In this document: positions 62,911 through 64,000 of the stretch, one piece after another
How the letters are laid out: every line of letters starts with the position of its first letter
Numbering within the stretch: position 1 is the stretch's first letter
Origin: Lithospermum erythrorhizon
Lineage: Eukaryota > Streptophyta > Magnoliopsida > Boraginales > Boraginaceae
Reading direction: 5' to 3'
Assembly: GCA_019722365.1 (NCBI GenBank)
Contig: JADFUC010002415.1
Span: forward strand, 310,001-374,000
Length of the DNA: 64,000 bases
Notes under the pieces: model-generated
Seen by the model: the letters and a program-made list of their open reading frames with translations, nothing else
Databases searched by the model: none
What the model was told of the DNA's origin: nothing
Position numbers and translations under genes: made by a program

Positions 62911-64000
62911 TTTTTACAAGTGTAGTTCTATAAAATAGACAAATTGAAGGAAGATTGTATTTAAGAAACAATATGTAAATTTTGAAATAAGTATTCAACT
63001 TCATAGAACTAAGCTTGTCAACAAAAAAAGTAGGGTGGAAGATACAAGAAGTAGCACGAACATTTTCTTTTGTTCATTGATTCTTGTTTCAATCAATTTG
63101 TATAGTTTAAGCGACTTTAATTTGTTTGAAGAACTAGCAATTTTTAATTTATTATTTAATTAAAAAAGTCAAAATTTATGGGATTTAATTAATTAAATTC
63201 AAACTAATGCAATCAAATAATTCCAAGTGGCATATTATTTAGTAATTGGCACATAGGAAGTTGTCTCATCCAAAACATGAGAATGAATGTTCCGGTGGTC
63301 TCTTCTAACTAAAATCAGATACATGAGATTTTTTTTTTTTTGCTAATTAAAATTTGATTAATCATAGATGGAGGTAGAGGGTTTCTCCAAACAAAAACAT
63401 AGAATTCGAGCATCATAAGTTTAAGTCATTTTACTATTGTTACAAATACTATTACAATGATAAGGATTGGAAAATGTTGTAATAGTATTTGGCAAGTTAG
63501 GCTTCCATGAGATCGAAGTTGAAGCCATCCGGTGAATGTCCAAAAACTTCTCCATTCCTTCGATCTAATGATGACTGGAAAAAATCTAGCAAAAACCAGT
63601 TTGATCGACCTTAATGGTCCGTTTGTTTTAGCCACATAGCGAATGTAGGTTAATATTGAAGATTCATCTTCGTTTTAAATCAAAATTTTATTTTGAATAG
63701 GTTAATCTAGATTAATGTAGGTTAATAGTTTTACCCTCATTAACCCTCAATTCATTCACCCTCAAATCTTGGTATAATAGGAGGTTTGACATTTTAATAG
63801 TTTTCAAATAATATTTTAATAATTTCATCTACATTCACCTAAACAAAGATAATGGTATCCAAACAATATTTTAATAGTTTCACCTACATTCCCCTAACCG
63901 GTTACTATTGGGTTTTACCCCTCACCTGTATTCACTCCCAATCCAAATGCACTTACAATGGGCAATCTATATTAAAGAGGAGGCAAAAGAATCTTCGTTA
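62911..64000. other. 3' flank of the ANTH gene and AT-rich spacer
   Basis: From 63610 to 63960 several short blocks repeat (AATGTAGGTTAATA, ACCCTCATTAACCCTCAATT, ATTTTAATAGTTTCACCTAC), suggesting an uncharacterised small transposon near the right edge. No gene recognised. Confidence 0.35.

Overview
This is nuclear DNA of a flowering plant, most likely a eudicot. It is AT-rich, its genes are split by AG-ended introns, and it carries many Stowaway-like MITEs, a solo LTR, a decayed Ty1/copia element and plant gene families (carotenoid cleavage dioxygenase, P-class PPR, ANTH clathrin adaptor, CSC1-like channel, extensin-like wall protein). I cannot fix the order or species from the sequence alone.

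Layout. 1-1855 (-): first exon of an AED3-like aspartyl protease running toward the left edge. 2100-9070: repeat-rich spacer with a 956-bp solo LTR (3305-4260, target duplication CCTAG), a prolyl-oligopeptidase pseudogene (7050-7500), a GATCGG-rich block (8230-8680), and a 155-160 bp segment present twice (6341-6500 and 8915-9069). 9271-22344 (+): a complete 14-exon carotenoid cleavage dioxygenase of the CCD1 clade, 717 residues, with an extra N-terminal exon that looks like a plastid transit peptide plus coiled coil. Its introns are loaded with MITEs. 22345-28800: spacer with repeats and a degenerate copia element. 28820-36593 (-): a 17-exon LacZ-type GH2 beta-galactosidase, 1110 residues if a non-standard AT donor at its nucleophile codon is spliced. 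38819-39628 (+): single-exon glutaredoxin-like protein with four C-terminal CxxC pairs, preceded by a four-copy minisatellite. 41183-41545 (-): decayed 3' end of UMP synthase, touching a 659-aa PPR gene (41546-43525, -) that resembles At3g48810. 44220-44620: degenerate short-period array. 45617-46664 (-): proline-rich extensin-like gene with a shifted C-terminal frame. 46700-52170: long AT-rich spacer. 52175-58684 (-): CSC1/RXW8-like channel gene lacking the exon for the central membrane core, with the frame broken at that point. 61165-62910 (+): intronless ANTH-domain clathrin assembly protein.

The genes do not form a pathway; they are an ordinary plant neighbourhood. I found no clearly new system. 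The most informative points are (1) the CCD1-type enzyme with an apparently acquired plastid-targeting exon, (2) the GT-to-AT donor in the GH2 gene exactly at the catalytic glutamate, where the nearest canonical donor would remove that residue in frame, (3) the missing exon in the CSC1-like gene, and (4) a MITE insertion with its empty site preserved in a neighbouring duplicate.
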